From contig JBBSSJ010000267.1 in assembly GCA_038242095.1 (NCBI GenBank), positions 1 through 6,510 on the forward strand: a stretch of DNA of 6,510 nucleotides, written 5' to 3'. Positions 5,193-6,510 of this stretch are shown here, piece after piece. Origin of the DNA: Persicitalea sp038242095. Lineage in GTDB: Bacteria > Bacteroidota > Bacteroidia > Cytophagales > Spirosomataceae. Each line of letters begins with the position of its first letter. Positions within the stretch are counted from its first letter, which is position 1. Below the pieces are notes generated by a model. It was given only the letters and a program-made list of their open reading frames with translations. It was not told the DNA's origin and made no database searches. The translations under genes were made by a program, and so were the position numbers.

Positions 5193-6437
5193 ATGATTCA
5201 CTACGAAGAATTTACCCTCGATAACGGCTTAAAGGTACTTGTCCACGAGGATTTTTCCACGCCGATGGCCGCCGTCAATATTTTGTACAACGTCGGCTCG
5301 CGCGACGAAGACGAGCAACGAACCGGTTTTGCCCACCTCTTTGAACACCTGATGTTTGGTGGCTCCAAGAATATTCCGGTTTACGACGAACCCGTGCAGT
5401 CGGTCGGCGGCGAGAATAATGCCTTTACCTCGCCCGACATTACCAACTACTATCTCACGCTCCCGGCCGACAACGTTGAAACAGCTTTTTGGCTGGAATC
5501 GGACCGGATGATGAGCCTTTCCTTCGACCATAATGTCCTGGAAGTGCAGCGGAAAGTCGTGATCGAGGAGTTCAAGCAGCGCTACCTCAACCAGCCCTAC
5601 GGTGACATGTGGCTGAAACTGCGCCCGCTGGTGTACACCACGCACCCGTACCGCTGGGCCACCATCGGCAAGGACATCGAGCACATCGAACGCGCCACGC
5701 TCGACGACGTGAAAGATTTTTTCTTTAAATATTACCGTCCCAACAATGCCGTGCTGGTCGTGGCCGGGGCGGTGACCCTGGCGCAGGTGCGGGCGTTGGC
5801 CGACAAGTGGTTCGCGCCCCTTCCGGCGGGCGAGCCGTACGTACGCAACGTGCCGCAGGAACCGCAGCAAACGGCTGCCCGCAAGCTGGAAGTTTCCGCT
5901 GCCGTACCGCTCAATTCCATCGTAAAAACTTACCACATCCCCGCCCGCTACGAAGCAGACTACTACGAAGCCGACCTGATCAGCGACATTTTAGGGCGCG
6001 GCAAATCCTCGCGGCTGTACCAGGCTCTGCTGAAAAATATTCCGCTGTTCAACAGCGTGACGGCCAGCGTGATTCCTTCGCTCGATCCTGGTTTGCTTAT
6101 CATTAAAGGCAACTTGAATCCCGGCGTGACGATGCATTCTGCCGACGAAGCCATTGAAAACCTAGTGCAGGATTTTATGGAGAACGGTACCACCACCGAG
6201 GAGTTGGAAAAAGTGAAAAATCAGGCCGAAGCGTCACTGGCCTTCTCGCAAATCGAGCTCTTGAACCGCGCCATGAACCTGGCCTACGCCGCCAACGCGG
6301 GCGATGCCGCCTGGGTCAACGAAGACGAGGAGAAAATCAGGGTCATTCAACCCGACGATATTCAGCGCGTGGCCCGTCAGGTACTGCGACCCGAGAATTG
6401 CTCGACGCTATACTACAATGCAATCGAAGCCAACTGA
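5193..6437 (+). CDS. M16 family zinc metallopeptidase
   Basis: A 414-residue peptidase with the usual M16 half-size plan: an N-terminal catalytic domain (about 5-170) and an M16_C domain (about 175-350). The inverted zinc motif HxxEH is at residues 48-52 (FAHLFEHLMFGGS), with the third ligand Glu at 125 or 126 in VVIEEFKQR. The C-domain substrate-binding signature GRGKSSRLY lies at 268-276. These residues suggest an active enzyme that degrades peptides. No signal sequence or lipobox is seen, so a cytoplasmic location is likely. Start is ATG 5193 (MIHYEEFTL); the codon before it is TTG, which I do not use. Many bacterial M16B peptidases are encoded as an active/inactive pair, but here the next gene is ispF, so this one may act as a homodimer or pair with a subunit encoded elsewhere. 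The gene overlaps ispF by 1 nt and shares its promoter. Confidence 0.95.
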   Translation: MIHYEEFTLDNGLKVLVHEDFSTPMAAVNILYNVGSRDEDEQRTGFAHLFEHLMFGGSKNIPVYDEPVQSVGGENNAFTSPDITNYYLTLPADNVETAFWLESDRMMSLSFDHNVLEVQRKVVIEEFKQRYLNQPYGDMWLKLRPLVYTTHPYRWATIGKDIEHIERATLDDVKDFFFKYYRPNNAVLVVAGAVTLAQVRALADKWFAPLPAGEPYVRNVPQEPQQTAARKLEVSAAVPLNSIVKTYHIPARYEADYYEADLISDILGRGKSSRLYQALLKNIPLFNSVTASVIPSLDPGLLIIKGNLNPGVTMHSADEAIENLVQDFMENGTTTEELEKVKNQAEASLAFSQIELLNRAMNLAYAANAGDAAWVNEDEEKIRVIQPDDIQRVARQVLRPENCSTLYYNAIEAN

Positions 6438-6510
6438 TGAGCAACGCCTTTCCTTTTCGCGTCGGTCAAGGCTACGATGTCCATCAGTTGGAAAAGGGCC
6501 GCCCGTTTTG
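6437..6510 (+). CDS. ispF: 2-C-methyl-D-erythritol 2,4-cyclodiphosphate synthase, 5' part
   Basis: Only the first 24 codons are inside the window. The translated start, FRVGQGYDVHQLEKGRP, is the signature N-terminus of IspF (family pattern RxGxGxDVHxxxxGRP). Asp14 and His16 correspond to the zinc ligands Asp8 and His10 of the E. coli enzyme. IspF makes ME-2,4-cyclodiphosphate from CDP-ME-2-phosphate, releasing CMP, in the non-mevalonate isoprenoid pathway in the cytosol. The ATG overlaps the M16 stop (TGATG), pointing to translational coupling and a common transcript. The N-terminus is about six residues longer than that of E. coli. Completeness of the gene cannot be judged. Confidence 0.9.
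   Translation, partial: MSNAFPFRVGQGYDVHQLEKGRPF

Noticed and set aside
4968..5201. - strand frame of 77 codons across the M16/TPR intergenic region.
   Set aside because: Its N-terminus is a translation of the heptamer repeat and hairpin, and it overlaps the signal sequence of the TPR gene in another frame.
5229..5936. Long - strand frame of 235 codons opposite the M16 gene.
   Set aside because: It is a shadow of the strongly supported M16 coding frame and has no recognisable domain.

Overview
The window looks like chromosomal DNA of a Bacteroidota bacterium, probably from the Cytophagales (Spirosoma/Dyadobacter-like). The evidence is promoter elements of the Bacteroidota type (TTTG ... TAnnTTTG) instead of -35/-10 boxes, starts without a clear Shine-Dalgarno sequence, moderate GC, and the family content. 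The genus is inference. No phage, insertion sequence, CRISPR array, rRNA or tRNA was seen.

Layout. On the + strand, 44-631 encodes a TetR/AcrR-type regulator. A -7 element and an operator-like half-palindrome lie at the very start of the window. A 278-bp gap follows (632-909), dominated by a perfect 44-bp palindrome whose core matches the operator-like sequence upstream of tetR. On the - strand, read from right to left, there is a likely co-oriented operon: a cytosolic sulfite-oxidase-like molybdopterin oxidoreductase (3882-3193), then two polytopic membrane proteins, DUF2157-like (3113-2139) and DUF4401-like (2064-910, TTG start). Upstream of these, also on the - strand, is a secreted TPR protein gene (5047-4042). 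It is broken by one extra base in a run of nine A/T.

The intergenic region 5048-5192 separates the TPR gene from a divergent + strand pair. It carries a near-consensus promoter, a strong hairpin and a heptamer repeat. The pair is an M16 zinc peptidase (5193-6437) followed, with a 1-nt overlap, by the first 24 codons of ispF (MEP-pathway isoprenoid synthesis), which runs off the window.

Most of the window is ordinary housekeeping or hypothetical content. The items most worth a second look are the frameshifted TPR gene, the 44-bp palindrome with its shared operator-like core, and the structured leader before the M16-ispF pair. I do not see a clear new biological system here.
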